Assembly (NCBI RefSeq): GCF_031581025.1 | Contig: NZ_JAVLCA010000001.1 | DNA length: 64,000 bases | DNA from: Salibaculum sp031581025 | GTDB lineage: Bacteria > Pseudomonadota > Alphaproteobacteria > Rhodobacterales > Rhodobacteraceae | Strand: one strand, 5' to 3' | Part shown: positions 62,891 to 64,000 of the stretch, one piece after another | Layout: every line of letters begins with the position of its first letter | Position numbering within the stretch: position 1 is the stretch's first letter | Notes under the pieces: model-generated | Databases searched by the model: none | Told to the model about the DNA's origin: nothing | The model's input: only the letters and a program-made list of their open reading frames with translations | Translations under genes and position numbers: made by a program

Positions 62891-64000
62891 GCCACCTGTT
62901 CTGTCTTGTCGACGTGATAAAAGCGCGCCAGAAGCGCGGCCTCGCTCAGTCCCTCGGCATCGAGGGTCTCGGCCAGGCGCCCGTCTCGCATGACCGCGAT
63001 GCGGTCGCAAAGCCCGATGATCTCGGGCAGGTCCGAAGAGGCCATGAGGATGGCGATGCCCTGGGCGCTCAGGCGGCGGATCAGGCGGTAGATCTCGAAC
63101 CGGGCGCCGATGTCGATGCCGCGCGTGGGCTCGTCGAGCAGAAGAACCCGGGGGTTTCCGGCCAGCGCCCGCGCGAAAAGCACCTTCTGTTGATTGCCAC
63201 CCGAAAGCTCGCGACAACTCTGGTCGACCGAGGCCGCCTTGAGTGTCACGGCCTGCCCCAGCTCCCGGGCCAGCCGGCGCTGTCGGCCATGGTTCAGAAA
63301 CAGCCGCGCCCGGGCCAGCGCGCCCAGATGCGGCAGCACGACGTTTTCCGAGATCGACCGGCCCAGCATCAGACCCTGCGACCGGCGCTCGCGCGGGACA
63401 TAGGCGATGCCGTGACGCCAGGCCTCGGCGGGGGACCCCCCGACCGGCACAGCGTCGGCCGTGACGGTGCCCGCCTCCGCGGGGATCGCGCCGACGATGG
63501 CCTGCAGCAGCGTGCCGCGCCCGGAGCCGGCCACCCCGGCCACGCCCATGATTTCCCCGGCCCGCACCGAAAGGTCCGCCGAGACCACCCGCCCGGCCCG
63601 CAGGCCCGCGACGCATAGCACCTCGGGGCCGGGGGTCTGGTCCATTTGCCGGTCCGGGAACAGGCCGCTGATATCCCGGCCCGTCATTTCCTCGATGATG
63701 GTCTGCTGGCTGGTCTCGGACAGCGGCCGCGTCGAGACCCTGCGGCCGTCGCGCAGCACGGTCACGCGGTCGGCGAGCTGCAGAACCTCGGGCATGCGGT
63801 GCGAGACATAGAGAATGCCCGCGCCCTGCCGGATCAGGTCGCCGATGACATCGAACAGGCGCTCGGATTCCTCGGATGTGAGCGCGGCCGTGGGTTCGTC
63901 CATGACGTAAAGCCAGGGCGCGCGCAGGCCGTCCCCGATCAGTGTTGCCGCGATGCGCACAAGCATCTGGTCCCCGGGGCCAAGGTCCGACATCGGCCGG
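62887..64000 (-). CDS. sugar ABC importer ATPase (partial, cut by window end)
   Basis: The C-terminal 370 or so residues of a two-domain CUT2-type ATPase; the N-terminus lies beyond 64000. Visible: the first domain's LGPGDQ signature and Walker B MDEPTAALT; the second domain's Walker A region GVAGSGRGTLL, signature ELSGGNQQKV, Walker B LLLDEPTRGIDI. The second Walker A lacks a canonical Lys, as is usual for this family. Coupled to the permease. Typical full length is about 500 residues. Confidence 0.92.
   Translation of the reverse strand, partial: RPMSDLGPGDQMLVRIAATLIGDGLRAPWLYVMDEPTAALTSEESERLFDVIGDLIRQGAGILYVSHRMPEVLQLADRVTVLRDGRRVSTRPLSETSQQTIIEEMTGRDISGLFPDRQMDQTPGPEVLCVAGLRAGRVVSADLSVRAGEIMGVAGVAGSGRGTLLQAIVGAIPAEAGTVTADAVPVGGSPAEAWRHGIAYVPRERRSQGLMLGRSISENVVLPHLGALARARLFLNHGRQRRLARELGQAVTLKAASVDQSCRELSGGNQQKVLFARALAGNPRVLLLDEPTRGIDIGARFEIYRLIRRLSAQGIAILMASSDLPEIIGLCDRIAVMRDGRLAETLDAEGLSEAALLARFYHVDKTEQVA

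Overview
The window reads as a chromosomal, housekeeping-rich segment of an alphaproteobacterium of the order Rhodobacterales (roseobacter/Paracoccaceae type). Grounds: very high GC with G/C-ending codons throughout; a CCA-encoding tRNA-His with A73 and no extra G-1; a SAM-II riboswitch before metZ; an rpoH with a CTTG/CCATAT heat-shock-type promoter; CarD, HlyU-like, DUF4389, DUF6324-like and YciB genes; and short palindromes of the kind common in this order. No phage, transposase, CRISPR array or rRNA was seen. Layout: 1-306 holds a long imperfect hairpin and no gene. 307-996 has three micro-membrane-protein genes, two with apparent frameshifts. 997-3136 (minus) is a YbfF-like esterase, dtd and a fructokinase-like kinase. 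3406-6922 (minus) is a catabolic set: class III aminotransferase, succinate-semialdehyde-type dehydrogenase and an Lrp regulator, probably for GABA or a related omega-amino acid. 7083-10417 (minus) has a class I amidotransferase, an SLC13-type carrier and a HisA paralogue. 10609-13094 (plus) has YebC, a LysE exporter and an EamA exporter. 13137-18076 is dnaG-rpoD followed by HlyU-like and YjbQ genes. 18373-25332 carries nrdR-ribD and, further on, ribE; between ribD and ribE, on the opposite strand, lies a three-gene capsule module (kpsS, a Wza/KpsD-like lipoprotein, kpsC) in which two genes look damaged. 25445-29838 has a DUF6324-like gene, tRNA-His, an RluD-type synthase, rpoH, a Gfo/Idh oxidoreductase, DUF4389 and a DksA-like zinc-finger protein. 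30087-35847 (minus) has oligoendopeptidase F, a DNA-repair ligase/exonuclease pair, a lysophospholipase-like hydrolase and an SCP2 protein. 35921-40903 (plus) is a TPR protein, a Suv3-like RNA helicase, an S4 protein, ferredoxin FdxA and CarD. 40998-48273 has purD/xseA (divergent), a secreted hypothetical, ftsY, an EamA transporter, yciB and an alpha/beta hydrolase. 48401-53791 is the SAM-II/metZ unit with a GNAT gene, folE2, a TrkH potassium transporter and a YedK/HMCES protein. 53826-57647 holds an incomplete AMP-binding protein, two tandem Lrp regulators, ilvC and an EamA transporter. 57711-61683 has a pirin, Kdo transferase WaaA, an LpxL-like acyltransferase and a tyrosine-phosphatase-like protein. 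The right end is a sugar ABC importer (permease complete, ATPase cut by the window edge). The genes are mostly independent core functions: replication and transcription initiation, riboflavin, purine, methionine, branched-chain amino acid and pterin synthesis, envelope lipid A and capsule, and repair. The most notable sequence-level observations are a TGA exactly where a Trp is expected in kpsS, a seven-C tract that breaks the signal peptide of the capsule export lipoprotein, two more frameshifts in micro-membrane genes, paralogue enzymes with altered key residues (HisA-like Asp8 to Glu; aldehyde dehydrogenase Lys to His), and an AMP-binding protein that stops where its P-loop should be. I did not find a convincing new multi-gene defence or mobile system. 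The capsule lesions could be decay, phase variation or sequencing error, and the sequence alone does not decide.
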